This document shows positions 8,446-18,696 of a stretch of 60,324 bases of DNA, piece by piece. The notes below the pieces were generated by a model. That model was not told the DNA's origin, did not search any database, and saw only the letters and a list, made by a program, of their open reading frames with translations. The stretch lies in assembly GCF_015714725.1 (NCBI RefSeq), contig NZ_WBKM01000038.1:1-60324 (forward strand), in the 5' to 3' direction. The first letter of the stretch is position 1; the number at the start of each line of letters is the position of its first letter. The position numbers were made by a program, and so were the translations under genes. The DNA is from Nostoc sp. WHI (GTDB lineage: Bacteria > Cyanobacteriota > Cyanobacteriia > Cyanobacteriales > Nostocaceae).

Positions 8446-9351
8446 TTATTCTGAAACGGTAGATTCAGCTTGCAAATCGGCAATTAGTTGAGCTAAGTCA
8501 TCGCTACTTGCCTGATAAACGTTGCCGCAAAAGTCGCAAGTTGCCTCAGCACCATTATCTTTAATAATCATATCTTGTAGTTCGGCTTCTCCCAAAATCT
8601 TGAGTGCCCCCAAAACGCGATCAAAAGAACAACCACAGTGGAAGCGCAATATTTGCCTTTCTGGAAAGATTACCAGTCCCATGTCTCCTAGCAGATCATT
8701 AAAGATTTCAGTCAAAGTCTTCCCAGCTTGCAACAACGGTGTAAATCCTGCGAGACTTGCTACCCGTGATTCCAACTTTTCTACTAGGGCTTCGTCTCTA
8801 GCAGCTTTGGGCAATACTTGTACCAACAATCCTCCAGCAGCTGTAACTCCACCTGCTCCCACGAACACACCCAAAACTAAAGCTGAAGGTGTTTGTTCGG
8901 AATTCATCAGATAATGAGCCACATCATCGCCAATTTCACCAGAAACTAGTTCTACTGTACTAGAGTAAGGATAACCATAACCGATATCCCGGACAACGTA
9001 GAGGTAGCCGGCACCCACTGCACCACCAACATCTAGCTTTCCTTTGGCACTGGGAGGCAATTCCACAGATGGATTTCCCACATACCCGCGTACCGTGCCA
9101 TCTAGTCCGGCATCTACCAATATGCCGCCCAAAGGCCCATCGCCCTTGACCCGAACATTGACCTTCGACCCAGTTCGTTTCATACTAGAAGCCATTAACA
9201 AGCCTGCTGCCATAGTCCGACCTAGTGCTGCCGTTGCCACATAGGAAAGCTTGTGACGCCCCCGTGCTTCTTCTGTTAAACGCGTGGTGATCACACCTAC
9301 GGCACGAATCCCACCTTCGGCTGCTGTTGCACGAATTAACTGATCCGCCAT
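8446..9351 (-). CDS. hslO: Hsp33 redox-regulated chaperone
   Basis: Hsp33 is a cytosolic holdase that becomes active when oxidation releases zinc from four cysteines. The 301-residue reading from MADQLIRATAAEGGIRA contains the Hsp33 core (GRTMAAGLLMASSMK, KGDGPLGGILVDAG) and the C-terminal zinc site as HCGCSFDR (CxC) and CDFCGNVY (CxxC). An in-frame ATG ten residues earlier (9381) would add MNLLRNVRLF, which is not typical of the family, so I prefer 9351. It is monocistronic here. Confidence 0.93.
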   Translation of the reverse strand: MADQLIRATAAEGGIRAVGVITTRLTEEARGRHKLSYVATAALGRTMAAGLLMASSMKRTGSKVNVRVKGDGPLGGILVDAGLDGTVRGYVGNPSVELPPSAKGKLDVGGAVGAGYLYVVRDIGYGYPYSSTVELVSGEIGDDVAHYLMNSEQTPSALVLGVFVGAGGVTAAGGLLVQVLPKAARDEALVEKLESRVASLAGFTPLLQAGKTLTEIFNDLLGDMGLVIFPERQILRFHCGCSFDRVLGALKILGEAELQDMIIKDNGAEATCDFCGNVYQASSDDLAQLIADLQAESTVSE

Positions 9352-9491
9352 GAATAACCTTACATTTCTTAACAAGTTCACCTTTTCTATTCTAAGTTCT
9401 CCGCTCGTAGAAAAGTGACGCGGTAATAATCAGTGATTGTATTTGCAATATTAGAAATAGCGATGTCTCACCTTTAGGTAATCGGATAAAA

Positions 9492-9878
9492 ATGCTGGGT
9501 AATTTTCAACAAAGTCAACTGCGGATCGAAATCGAAGCACCAACAGATGCAATTCGTGACAGTCTACTGCATCCGGTGCAACTAGAAAAATGGCTCTTAG
9601 GGCAGCGCTTTGCCCCAGGAATGCCAGAAGAACTGCTTCCTGGATTTCAGTTTACTAGCTGGACTGGCCCAGTCCAGATTCATCATCAAGTAGACATCGT
9701 AAAATCCAACTGCCTCCGCTTCTTACTCAGTGGAGGCATTGACGGGTTTCACGAATGGTACTGGGGAGAAGGTTGGGTACAGTCTCGCTTAGAAGGAGTT
9801 TCAATTTTGCCCTTGAATTTGGGTCAAACCTTAAGTTTGTTGAGATTGCGTCAGTTTTTGGCAACTCAAGGGCGTTGA
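9492..9878 (+). CDS. Conserved hypothetical protein, possibly SRPBCC-like
   Basis: This 128-residue protein reads like a small lipid/ligand-binding SRPBCC (START-like) fold. It begins with a strand-like LRIEIEAPTDAIRDSLLHPV, followed by LEKWLLGQRF and later WTGPVQIHHQVDIV and GFHEWYWGEGWVQSRLEGVS, an order seen in polyketide-cyclase-like domains. No catalytic residues can be named. It is transcribed divergently from hslO, about 140 nt away. Confidence 0.6.
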   Translation: MLGNFQQSQLRIEIEAPTDAIRDSLLHPVQLEKWLLGQRFAPGMPEELLPGFQFTSWTGPVQIHHQVDIVKSNCLRFLLSGGIDGFHEWYWGEGWVQSRLEGVSILPLNLGQTLSLLRLRQFLATQGR

Positions 9879-10077
9879 ATTGACTGAATGTAGGGACAAG
9901 GGGATTTTCCTTGTCTCTATCCCAGATTTCTGAATCAGCCGACAAATCTATGAGCAGCCTTGCTTTTCTCAAAATAAATTTACTGCTTGACCAAGGTAAA
10001 TTGAAAATGTAAGCGTCTCTAAAAAAGTTACGCACCAACTAAGTGAGCATTTAAATTTTCAAATCATTAAATTATTT

Positions 10078-10664
10078 TTAATTGTCGGCTGTTAACACTT
10101 GTTCAGCTGTTAATTCTAACTCTGGAAAAGTTTGAGATTGAATGCGATCGCTACCAACAAACTCTATCGGTTCGTATAATTCTTCAATTAACATAAAAAT
10201 AGTCACTTTGTTCGTTAATGGATCGACAATCCAATACTCTGGAATATTTAAAACGTTATATTCAACTCGCTTGGCTCGATAATCTACAATCTTTGTTGAT
10301 TCACTAACTACTTCCACCACTAACAAGGGGGGTGGTTCGTTGAGTTCAATAACTGCCTCTCGGTTTCTCAACTCTCGCCACTGAGGCAATGGAATCACAA
10401 CTACATCTGGAATCCTTGATGTATCCCATCTGCCAGCAGGGGGGAACGAATACCGATAACCATTTGTTTGGAAGTCCAATCCAACCTTAGCCGGAGAATT
10501 TCGGCTCGGAAACAAACATTGAGAAATTCTGCTAACGCCCCATGTTGCCCACTTCCTAGACTCATGGGAATTAGTTCTCCATTGACCAATTCGTAGCGGG
10601 TATCAGTGCCATCATCATATTTCAGGTATTGATCAAAGGTTAGTTTTGGGGTGGTTATAGTCAT
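10078..10664 (-). pseudogene. Uma2-family (DUF820) endonuclease-like gene, frameshifted
   Basis: Two overlapping frames together make one Uma2-type protein. Residues from the first (10664 downward: [20 protein letters not shown], then [10 protein letters not shown], then MVIGIRSP) continue in the second as [38 protein letters not shown] and a normal C-terminus. The break is at a run of six G on the plus strand (10439-10444, C6 in the gene). Removing or adding one base restores the frame. The PDVVV and EVVSES elements hold the acidic residues of the PD-(D/E)xK-like nuclease fold of this family. Uma2 genes are very abundant in Nostoc-like genomes. It lies 18 nt from the stress-protein gene on the same strand. 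A sequencing error in the homopolymer is possible. Confidence 0.75.
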
Positions 10665-10682
10665 TGCTTCCCCTGTAAGTTT

Positions 10683-11108
10683 TTACCCTGGTTTGACGAC
10701 TAACACCGAACAATTAGCCTCTTCCACAACTTGACTGCTAACAGAACCCTGAACAATTCGCTTCATCCCAATCAACCCCCGACTACCAATTATGATCAAG
10801 TCAGTTTTGTAAATATTACCAAGGCGAATAATTTCTTCGGCAGGATCACCAGTTACCAGTTCTAACTCACTTGTGACTGATAAGTTTTTCTGATAAGATT
10901 GTAGTTGTTTTTCAATATTAAAATAAGAAAATGTTGGGGACTCTGGCTGAGGCCGATCAGCAGGTAGTTCCATTTCTGACTCTGGCGTGGGAAACACATG
11001 GCAAAGAATAATCTTGGCATCTTTTGAAAATGCCAAATTATCTAAAGTCTCAATTACTCGTTCTGCAATTTCCGAACCGTCCAGAGCTACCAAAACAGTA
11101 TTTAGCAC
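10683..11108 (-). CDS. Universal stress protein (UspA family)
   Basis: This 141-residue cytosolic protein has the Usp fold: N-terminal VLVALDGSEIAERVIETL and the ATP-binding motif G-2x-G-9x-G-S, seen as GSRGLIGMKRIVQGSVS near the C-terminus, then SVLVVKPG. It probably binds ATP. The start is a GTG at 11106-11108 with TAGGAG about 10 nt upstream on the minus strand. The downstream Uma2 gene may be co-transcribed (18-nt gap). Confidence 0.88.
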   Translation of the reverse strand: MLNTVLVALDGSEIAERVIETLDNLAFSKDAKIILCHVFPTPESEMELPADRPQPESPTFSYFNIEKQLQSYQKNLSVTSELELVTGDPAEEIIRLGNIYKTDLIIIGSRGLIGMKRIVQGSVSSQVVEEANCSVLVVKPG

Positions 11109-11367
11109 CGCTCTCGTCTCCTAAAGAGTAGACACCTTACATAAGTATCTAACAAAATTCCTCGGCAGCGACACTAAACCAATTTTTGCTCTGCCAACTT
11201 AGTTTATATATTTGAAGCTGCGCCATAGGTTAGTTTCATACAACTTTCAGTCTAGTGGGTTGTAGCAACTAATTTGGAGAAGCTTTTCACCAGTTTCTTG
11301 GAAAGGCAAACCCACTCCAAGGAACTACAGTTCAGCAATCCCCGACTTTTGGATGCTTAAAGGGCGA

Positions 11368-11387
11368 ATGGGGTGCGATCGCCCCAT
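11368..11387 (-). terminator. GC-rich hairpin after hisD, containing a HIP1 site
   Basis: ATGGGG and CCCCAT form a stem around a HIP1 octamer, downstream of hisD on the minus strand. It probably helps to end hisD transcription. The rest of 11109-11457 holds the leader of the stress-protein gene and nothing else recognisable. Confidence 0.4.
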
Positions 11388-11403
11388 CCAAATTTTCAGT
11401 TTG

Positions 11404-11472
11404 CAGCAAGAAGAGTGACTTTTGCTAATAGTATAAGAAAAAATTAAGCATTTCAAATCACTCTTCTTGCTG
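11404..11472 (-). terminator. 15-bp inverted repeat overlapping the hisD stop
   Basis: CAGCAAGAAGAGTGA at 11404-11418 is the exact reverse complement of 11458-11472, which encodes the last hisD codons (Q-Q-E-E-stop). The arms are 39 nt apart. Transcribed from the minus strand this would be a long hairpin covering the hisD stop codon. Confidence 0.5.
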
Positions 11473-12759
11473 AATCCGGTGTCGTACTGAGTCAGCATGG
11501 GAGGGTAAGCCCTCTGCTGTTGCCAGCACATCAATTGCACTAGCCACATTTTGCAGTGCTGTTTGGGAGTATTGAATAATACTGGAGTGTTTGAGGAAAG
11601 TTTCAACCCCTAACGCTGAAGCATAGCGAGCAGCTCCAGAAGTTGGCAAGGTATGGTTAGGGCCTGCCAAATAGTCTCCTACAGCTTCTGGTGTTGAGTA
11701 ACCCAAAAAGATTGCCCCAGCGTGGCGAATCTGTGGTAATAGTGCCCAAGGGTCTTTGATTTCTAATTCCAGATGTTCGGGGGCAAATTCATTTGAGAGT
11801 TCTGCTGCTGCTTGAAGCGATTCCACTACAACAATCAAGCCGTAGTGAGCGATCGCCTTTTCTGTGTCGATTCGCCTTGGGTGATCCACTAACTGTCTTT
11901 CCAACGCTAATTGCACGTTCTTCGCCAAAGCAGCATCCGTCGTCAGCAAAATTGCTGCCGCCATCGGATCGTGTTCGGCTTGGGCTAACAAGTCAGCAGC
12001 GACATGCACCGGATTTGCGGTTTCATCGGCAATCACCAGCACTTCACTAGGGCCTGCCAAAGAATCAATGCCGACGATGCCGTAAACAAGTTTTTTCGCT
12101 AGGGTAACATAAATGTTACCAGGGCCAGTAATCACATCCACCTTCGGAATCGTTTCTGTGCCATAGGCTAAAGCGGCGATCGCTTGTGCCCCCCCAATGC
12201 GATAAATTTCTTGCACTCCTGCTTCTTGGGCAGCTACCAACACTGCTGGGTTAATTGCACCCCCTACGCCTGGTGGTGTTACCATCACCACGTGGGGTAC
12301 AGCAGCAACATGAGCCGGAATTGCATTCATCAGCACTGTACTGGGATACGCAGCACGACCACCAGGCACATACAACCCCGCTCGATCTACGGGGGTGTAG
12401 CGTTTGCCCAAAACTATTTCATCGTCGCCAAAGTGCACCCAGCTTTTTGGAACTCGCTGACGATGAAATGCTTCAATTTGGCGGCAAGCTAGCCGAAGTG
12501 CGCCCAACAACTCCTTTGAAACCTGCTGATAGGCTGCATCAAGTTCCGAGCCTGTAACTCGGAGTTCTTCCGCTTTCAGGATTTGTTGATCAAATTCGGC
12601 TGTGTAATGCAATACAGCTTTATCGCCTTGGCGCTTCACGGCTTGCAAAACTTCCCGCACCGTTGCTTCTTTATGAAGCACCTGTTCGTCGTGGGTGCGA
12701 TCGCAGATCCGTTGTAGTTCTGCTCTGACGTCTGCCTGCTGAGTAATAATTCGCAGCAT
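11458..12759 (-). CDS. hisD: Histidinol dehydrogenase
   Basis: HisD oxidises L-histidinol to L-histidine in two NAD-dependent steps, the last part of histidine biosynthesis, using a catalytic zinc. The 433-residue protein shows the expected landmarks: VDRAGLYVPGGRAAYPSTVL, RIGGAQAIAALAYGT, VDVITGPGNIYVTLAKK, GPSEVLVIADETANP, QAEHDPMAAAILLT and AGPNHTLPTSGAARYASALG. The zinc ligands of the family (Q, H in QAEHDP; D and H later) are present. Length is standard. It is divergent from rpsT with a ~380-bp spacer. Confidence 0.96.
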   Translation of the reverse strand: MLRIITQQADVRAELQRICDRTHDEQVLHKEATVREVLQAVKRQGDKAVLHYTAEFDQQILKAEELRVTGSELDAAYQQVSKELLGALRLACRQIEAFHRQRVPKSWVHFGDDEIVLGKRYTPVDRAGLYVPGGRAAYPSTVLMNAIPAHVAAVPHVVMVTPPGVGGAINPAVLVAAQEAGVQEIYRIGGAQAIAALAYGTETIPKVDVITGPGNIYVTLAKKLVYGIVGIDSLAGPSEVLVIADETANPVHVAADLLAQAEHDPMAAAILLTTDAALAKNVQLALERQLVDHPRRIDTEKAIAHYGLIVVVESLQAAAELSNEFAPEHLELEIKDPWALLPQIRHAGAIFLGYSTPEAVGDYLAGPNHTLPTSGAARYASALGVETFLKHSSIIQYSQTALQNVASAIDVLATAEGLPSHADSVRHRIQQEE

Positions 12760-13139
12760 GGAGTAAAGACAATGCCAAAATTATAATATTCCCAACTGAG
12801 ATTTAGTCTTGCTCTTTACCCACTGGGGGTATAGAACTCACTCTAATTCTCTTCTCTAGCTTAACCTGGATTTTTTTGATACTCCCAAGACTGCCACCAG
12901 ATGCTCTGCTTGAGAAGGTGACTTAATTGCTTAGTTTTATTGATATATCTTAATTATAACGCATTTACTCAATTGACGACACATTTAATTAGGGATTGGG
13001 GATAGTTCTTCCCCAGTAATTAATCTCATTACCCCAATGGCAGGATTTTTTTTAGGAAATTATAATATTGGCAATTTGGCTGCTATATTAGTAAGTCTAG
13101 TAGTGTGTGTACATATTAATAGTATTTTTGGGATTGATT
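12760..13139. other. Spacer between divergent hisD and rpsT
   Basis: This 380-bp AT-rich spacer must hold the promoters of both hisD and rpsT. I see TATAAT-like words but no -35/-10 pair with convincing spacing, and no RNA gene. Confidence 0.5.
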
Positions 13140-13436
13140 GTGGCGAATACAAAGTCTGCTCTCAAGCGTGCCGGAATCGCAGAACGTAACCGACTGCGTA
13201 ATAAATCTTATAAATCAGCAGTCAAGACGCTGATGAAGAAATACCTGAATGCTGTAACTGCCTATACAGCTAATCCTACCCCAGAATTAAACCAAGAAGT
13301 ACAGGCTCGGTTATCCGAGGCTTACGCCAAAATCGATAAAGCAATAAAACGGGGTATTCTTCATCCCAACAATGGGGCCAGGAAAAAGTCAAGATTGGCT
13401 CACAGACTAAAACCTCTCACACAAACGGCTGAATAG
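13140..13436 (+). CDS. rpsT: 30S ribosomal protein S20
   Basis: S20 binds 16S rRNA in the small subunit. I place the start at the GTG at 13140, giving [20 protein letters not shown], the family N-terminus. An upstream in-frame extension ([10 protein letters not shown]) is hydrophobic and unlike S20. The 98-residue product is strongly basic, with the typical [12 protein letters not shown] and [19 protein letters not shown] segments. It lies upstream of tatD and the rpo genes, an order shared by other cyanobacteria. Confidence 0.95.
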   Translation: MANTKSALKRAGIAERNRLRNKSYKSAVKTLMKKYLNAVTAYTANPTPELNQEVQARLSEAYAKIDKAIKRGILHPNNGARKKSRLAHRLKPLTQTAE

Positions 13437-13486
13437 TCATTGGTCATTTGTCCTTAGTCATCATCATGATGAAGGACAAACAACAT

Positions 13487-13590
13487 AGACGCGCCAGCGG
13501 TGAAGCAGCGCGGTCTTGGGGGTTTCCCCCATGAGCGACTGCTGAACCCGTTGGCGCAGCCTCTCGTAGAGAAGGGCTTCCCGCAGGGTA
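13487..13590. repeat. GC-rich dispersed repeat between rpsT and tatD
   Basis: The segment contains a GGGGGTTTCCCCC palindrome and a CTCTCGTAGAGAAGGGCTTC stretch. Its base composition is far richer in GC than the flanks. A related piece (GAGCCTCTGGCAGAGAAGC) occurs at about 18552-18570. Such elements are dispersed in intergenic regions of Nostoc-type genomes. Confidence 0.5.
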
Positions 13591-13599
13591 GGACAAAAG

Positions 13600-14397
13600 A
13601 TGCAACTGATAGACACACATGTTCATCTGAACTTTGATAGTTTCCAGCCGGATTTAGCAACAGTGCGAGCGCGGTGGCAAGAAGCAGGTGTAGTGCGTTT
13701 AGTACATTCCTGTGTTCACCCTAAGGAGTTTTCCAGTATTCAATCCATAGCGCGAGAGTTTCCCGAAATCAGCTTTGCGGTGGGATTACATCCTTTAGAT
13801 GCTGATAAATGGAATGACGAGACAGCCGAGAAAATCAAAACTTTGGCGAATTCTGACTCGAATGTGGTGGCAATTGGGGAAATGGGGCTGGATTTTTACA
13901 AAGCTGATAACTATGAGCAACAGTACATAGTGTTTGAGTCACAGCTAGCGATCGCTTCTGAACTCAACTTACCAGTGATTATCCACTGCCGCGATGCTGC
14001 TGTGGCAACCAGAGAAGTGTTGCAAAAATGGCGGGAACTCAAAGGAGAAAGAGTGCGGGGCGTCATGCATTGCTGGGGAGGAACGCCAGAAGAAACTCAA
14101 TGGTTTCTCGATTTAGGCTTCTACATCAGCTTTAGCGGAACAGTAACGTTCAAAAACGCCAAAGCGATCCAATCCTCAGCTGCAATGGTGAGTAGCGATC
14201 GCCTACTGATTGAAACAGACTGTCCATTCCTCGCTCCAGTTCCTAAACGAGGCGAGAGGCGCAACGAGCCGGCCTACGTGCTTTATGTAGCCGAGCAAGT
14301 AGCTAAACTGCGTCAGGAAACGGTAGAGGCGATCGCCCATCAAACCACCAAAAATGCCTGTGAATTATTCGGTTTGTCAATAGCAAGTGTGTCCTAG
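13600..14397 (+). CDS. tatD: TatD-family metal-dependent hydrolase / DNase
   Basis: The 265-residue TIM-barrel protein carries the amidohydrolase-type metal ligands of the TatD family: DTHVHLNF at the N-terminus, [27 protein letters not shown] and [11 protein letters not shown]. TatD-type enzymes are 3'-5' exonucleases acting in DNA repair; the exact substrate is not determined by sequence. The ATG at 13600 follows a GTAGGAC stretch. It lies just upstream of the rpoB operon, a conserved cyanobacterial neighbourhood. Confidence 0.92.
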   Translation: MQLIDTHVHLNFDSFQPDLATVRARWQEAGVVRLVHSCVHPKEFSSIQSIAREFPEISFAVGLHPLDADKWNDETAEKIKTLANSDSNVVAIGEMGLDFYKADNYEQQYIVFESQLAIASELNLPVIIHCRDAAVATREVLQKWRELKGERVRGVMHCWGGTPEETQWFLDLGFYISFSGTVTFKNAKAIQSSAAMVSSDRLLIETDCPFLAPVPKRGERRNEPAYVLYVAEQVAKLRQETVEAIAHQTTKNACELFGLSIASVS

Positions 14398-15095
14398 TGT
14401 CTTTTGTTAAGTTATGTTAAAAAAATAAACCTTTAGGGGGAACAAAATATGCTAATATTATTCCCTCAAAAACATTTTGCTTGCGCCATAATGATAAAGG
14501 AAGGAATGTAAAACTTCTCATCTGAATTTTCCGTGCTGTTATCGGCTTGGCCATCCTCCAAATCTCTACAAGCGGATGCTCTCGACATATTACTAACCGT
14601 GCCAACTCAGGTGGAGCTAAACTTTTGCACAACATCGGCTTCATGTCTATTCAACCTATACAAAATCCTTAAACGAAATTGCCTTGTGAGTACAATCCAG
14701 CAAAATCAAGTCATTCTGATTCAAAGCCGACAAGGTGCGGATCATTCCCTCAATCTGAGAATATCTAAAGATATTACTGAGAGGATAAACAGCAGGGTGC
14801 ATTTAAGACACGCCGTGTAGAGTTGCGTAAGCAAATTAACGCACTTTTTGGAGGGGAAGTGAGGAAAGTAGATAAAACTCAGGGATATCTCAATTGTATA
14901 TTCTTCTTGAATCAAGACTATAGTTGGTTTTTGGTCTCTGAGTCACCGATTAGGGCAATTATCCCCTTCTCAAAATTGCTCATTCCAGCCAGCTTTAATC
15001 GCTGCGTTTGCCCACATCTGTAAATAGCAGGTGTGTAAGAAGAAATTCCCAAACAGCTAAGGACACTGGCTAGCAATGGGAAACGTCAAACAGCA
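14398..15095. other. 700-bp rpoB leader region
   Basis: No convincing gene is seen. Short open frames here (for example 14533-14820 and 14823-15023) lack family signatures and ribosome-binding sites. The region presumably contains the promoter and untranslated leader of the rpoB-rpoC1-rpoC2 operon. No L10/L12-type leader structure was recognised. Confidence 0.5.
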
Positions 15096-18000
15096 GTGTC
15101 CAAGCGAAAATTTAACCAGGTTGACAAAGGTAGAGGCATGACTAAAGAAACATATATGGAACCGGCCTTTCTGTTGCCCGACTTGATTGAAATCCAGAGG
15201 TCAAGCTTTCGCTGGTTTTTGGAAGAAGGGTTGATAGAAGAGCTTAACTCCTTTAGTCCTATCACAGATTATACGGGTAAATTAGAACTGCACTTTTTGG
15301 GTCATAACTACAAACTCAAGGAGCCAAAGTACAACGTCGAAGAAGCCAAACGCCGGGATAGTACTTATGCCGTCCAAATGTATGTTCCCACACGCCTGAT
15401 TAATAAAGAAACCGGGGAAATCAAAGAGCAAGAGGTATTTATTGGGGATTTGCCTTTGATGACCGATCGCGGCACGTTTATTATTAACGGAGCCGAGCGG
15501 GTAATTGTCAACCAAATAGTGCGGAGTCCCGGAGTCTACTACAAATCAGAAATAGACAAAAACGGGCGGCGCACTTACTCAGCTAGCTTAATTCCCAACC
15601 GGGGAGCATGGCTAAAATTTGAAACAGACCGTAACGACTTGGTGTGGGTACGCATCGACAAAACCCGCAAACTATCAGCGCAGGTACTTCTAAAAGCTTT
15701 AGGGTTATCAGACAACGAAATATTTGACGCTTTACGCCACCCCGAATATTTCCAAAAAACCATCGAAAAAGAAGGGCAATTCTCTGAAGAAGAAGCCCTG
15801 ATGGAGTTATATCGCAAACTGCGTCCTGGTGAACCTCCCACAGTCTTAGGCGGACAACAACTCCTAGACTCTCGTTTCTTTGACCCGAAACGTTATGATC
15901 TGGGTCGTGTCGGACGCTACAAGCTCAACAAGAAATTGCGCCTTTCTGTCCCCGACACAATGCGCGTGTTGACTGCTGGGGATATCTTGGCAGCCGTGGA
16001 TTACCTGATCAACCTAGAATATGACATTGGTAATATCGACGACATCGACCACTTAGGGAATCGGCGGGTAAGAAGCGTTGGTGAATTGTTACAAAACCAA
16101 GTACGGGTAGGCTTAAACCGTTTAGAGAGAATTATTCGGGAACGGATGACCGTATCTGATGCCGAAGTGCTGACTCCTGCTTCTTTGGTGAACCCTAAAC
16201 CATTGGTAGCAGCAATTAAAGAATTCTTTGGTTCTAGCCAGTTGAGTCAGTTCATGGATCAAACCAATCCCCTAGCAGAACTGACCCACAAACGCCGCCT
16301 GAGTGCCCTTGGCCCTGGTGGTTTAACCCGCGAACGCGCTGGGTTCGCTGTGCGGGATATTCATCCTAGTCACTATGGACGTATTTGCCCCATTGAAACA
16401 CCAGAAGGCCCCAACGCTGGATTGATTGGCTCCTTAGCAACCCATGCACGGGTGAACCTGTACGGTTTCTTAGAAACGCCATTTAGACCTGTAGAAAATG
16501 GGCGAGTTAGGTTTGATTTGCCTCCGGCTTACATGACAGCCGATGAAGAAGACGACCTGCGGGTTGCTCCTGGAGATATTCCTGTAGATGAAACCGGGCA
16601 CATTATTGGACCCCAAGTGCCAGTGCGCTATCGCCAAGAATTTTCCACCACAACACCGGAGCAAGTAGACTACGTAGCAGTGTCTCCAGTACAAATTGTA
16701 TCAGTAGCGACCAGCATGATTCCTTTTTTGGAGCATGATGACGCTAACCGAGCGCTGATGGGGTCGAACATGCAACGGCAAGCAGTACCTCTGCTCAAAC
16801 CAGAACGTCCTCTGGTAGGTACAGGCTTGGAAGCCCAAGGAGCAAGAGACTCTGGGATGGTGATTGTATCGCGGACTGATGGAGATGTTACCTATGTAGA
16901 TGCCACAGAAATTCGCGTCCGTCCGAAACTGGCAACCCCCGAAGTTAAGTACACCCTTTCCAAATACCAACGCTCAAACCAAGACACCTGTTTGAACCAA
17001 AAACCTCTCGTCCGCATTGGTGAGCGTGTTGTTGCTGGTCAGGTGTTGGCTGATGGTTCTTCCACCGAAGGTGGCGAATTGGCGCTAGGACAAAATATTG
17101 TAGTTGCTTATATGCCTTGGGAAGGCTACAACTACGAAGACGCAATTTTAATTTCGGAAAGACTGGTGCAGGATGATATCTACACCTCAATTCACATTGA
17201 AAAATATGAAATTGAAGCTAGACAGACGAAACTGGGGCCAGAAGAAATCACCAGAGAAATTCCCAACGTTGGGGAAGATGCCTTGCGTCAGTTGGATGAA
17301 CAGGGAATCATTCGGATTGGGGCGTGGGTAGAAGCTGGAGATATCTTGGTAGGAAAAGTCACACCCAAAGGTGAATCTGACCAACCGCCAGAAGAAAAAC
17401 TGTTGCGGGCGATTTTCGGTGAAAAAGCGCGGGATGTGCGAGACAATTCCTTGCGAGTACCAAACGGTGAAAAAGGGCGCGTAGTTGACGTGCGCTTGTT
17501 TACCCGTGAACAAGGCGATGAACTGCCACCGGGAGCCAATATGGTAGTCCGGGTGTATGTCGCCCAAAAGCGCAAAATCCAAGTTGGTGACAAAATGGCA
17601 GGACGCCACGGTAATAAAGGGATTATTTCTCGGATATTGCCAGCAGAAGATATGCCCTATTTACCCGATGGTTCACCAGTGGACATTGTACTTAACCCCT
17701 TGGGTGTACCCAGTCGGATGAACGTCGGACAAGTATTTGAGTGCCTCTTGGGTTGGGCTGGTCAAACCTTGGGAGTACGATTTAAGATTACTCCCTTTGA
17801 CGAAATGTATGGTGAAGAGTCATCCCGCCGAATCGTGCATGGCAAGTTGCAAGAAGCACGCGATGAAACAGGAAAAGACTGGGTATATAACCCAGATAAT
17901 CCCGGCAAAATCATGGTGTATGACGGTCGTACAGGCGAACCCTTTGACCGAGCAATTACTATCGGTGTGGCTTATATGCTGAAACTGGTGCATTTGGTGG

Positions 18001-18437
18001 ATGATAAGATCCACGCTCGTTCCACAGGTCCTTACTCACTCGTAACTCAGCAACCCTTGGGTGGTAAAGCCCAACAAGGTGGTCAGCGGTTCGGGGAAAT
18101 GGAAGTGTGGGCATTGGAAGCCTTTGGTGCGGCTTACACCTTACAAGAATTACTCACAGTTAAATCTGATGATATGCAAGGACGAAATGAAGCCCTAAAT
18201 GCGATCGTTAAAGGTAAAGCAATTCCCCGACCTGGAACACCAGAGTCTTTTAAGGTTCTAATGCGCGAGTTGCAATCATTGGGATTAGACATTGCCGTAC
18301 ACAAGGTAGAAACTCAAGCAGATGGCAGCTCCCTAGATGTGGAAGTCGATTTGATGGCAGACCAATCAGCCCGCCGCACACCTCCTCGACCCACCTACGA
18401 ATCTCTTTCCCGCGAATCCCTGGAAGAAGACGAATAA
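15096..18437 (+). CDS. rpoB: RNA polymerase beta subunit
   Basis: This is the beta subunit of the DNA-dependent RNA polymerase core. The reading begins at a GTG at 15096 (1113 residues); an ATG at 15138 ([20 protein letters not shown]) is an equally good or better start because the family homology begins there. Visible landmarks are the fork/rifampicin region ([48 protein letters not shown]), [36 protein letters not shown] and the C-terminal [20 protein letters not shown]. The compact ~1.1-kb-residue length is typical of cyanobacteria. It is followed by rpoC1 after a 259-bp repeat-containing spacer. Confidence 0.97.
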   Translation: MSKRKFNQVDKGRGMTKETYMEPAFLLPDLIEIQRSSFRWFLEEGLIEELNSFSPITDYTGKLELHFLGHNYKLKEPKYNVEEAKRRDSTYAVQMYVPTRLINKETGEIKEQEVFIGDLPLMTDRGTFIINGAERVIVNQIVRSPGVYYKSEIDKNGRRTYSASLIPNRGAWLKFETDRNDLVWVRIDKTRKLSAQVLLKALGLSDNEIFDALRHPEYFQKTIEKEGQFSEEEALMELYRKLRPGEPPTVLGGQQLLDSRFFDPKRYDLGRVGRYKLNKKLRLSVPDTMRVLTAGDILAAVDYLINLEYDIGNIDDIDHLGNRRVRSVGELLQNQVRVGLNRLERIIRERMTVSDAEVLTPASLVNPKPLVAAIKEFFGSSQLSQFMDQTNPLAELTHKRRLSALGPGGLTRERAGFAVRDIHPSHYGRICPIETPEGPNAGLIGSLATHARVNLYGFLETPFRPVENGRVRFDLPPAYMTADEEDDLRVAPGDIPVDETGHIIGPQVPVRYRQEFSTTTPEQVDYVAVSPVQIVSVATSMIPFLEHDDANRALMGSNMQRQAVPLLKPERPLVGTGLEAQGARDSGMVIVSRTDGDVTYVDATEIRVRPKLATPEVKYTLSKYQRSNQDTCLNQKPLVRIGERVVAGQVLADGSSTEGGELALGQNIVVAYMPWEGYNYEDAILISERLVQDDIYTSIHIEKYEIEARQTKLGPEEITREIPNVGEDALRQLDEQGIIRIGAWVEAGDILVGKVTPKGESDQPPEEKLLRAIFGEKARDVRDNSLRVPNGEKGRVVDVRLFTREQGDELPPGANMVVRVYVAQKRKIQVGDKMAGRHGNKGIISRILPAEDMPYLPDGSPVDIVLNPLGVPSRMNVGQVFECLLGWAGQTLGVRFKITPFDEMYGEESSRRIVHGKLQEARDETGKDWVYNPDNPGKIMVYDGRTGEPFDRAITIGVAYMLKLVHLVDDKIHARSTGPYSLVTQQPLGGKAQQGGQRFGEMEVWALEAFGAAYTLQELLTVKSDDMQGRNEALNAIVKGKAIPRPGTPESFKVLMRELQSLGLDIAVHKVETQADGSSLDVEVDLMADQSARRTPPRPTYESLSRESLEEDE

Positions 18438-18696
18438 GGAGTGCTGAGTGCTGAAAAACCAGTGCATTGGTGAGCCAGCACTGTTGACGAGACAGGTTTC
18501 CCGTCGCAGGTAACTGGTCTATGGCTCTGCTGACTTGTTCGCGTTAGCAGAGCCTCTGGCAGAGAAGCAACTGGCGTTGCTGAGGATTAAAAAACTCAGT
18601 AATTGGCATTTAGCACTTGGATTTCTCTTAATTCAAACCTTAAAACTCAATATACTCAAAACTCATAATTCATAACTCGGAACTCAGTACTTAAAA
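18438..18696. repeat. Repeat-bearing spacer between rpoB and rpoC1
   Basis: The 259-bp gap contains GAGTGCTGAGTGCTGA and a fragment like the dispersed repeat seen upstream of tatD, followed by AACTCA-rich AT sequence just before the rpoC1 start. It interrupts an operon that is usually tighter, so the elements probably inserted between co-transcribed genes. Confidence 0.5.

Noticed and set aside
14533..15023. Two open frames in the rpoB leader
   Set aside because: No family signature and no ribosome-binding site; composition like spacer DNA.
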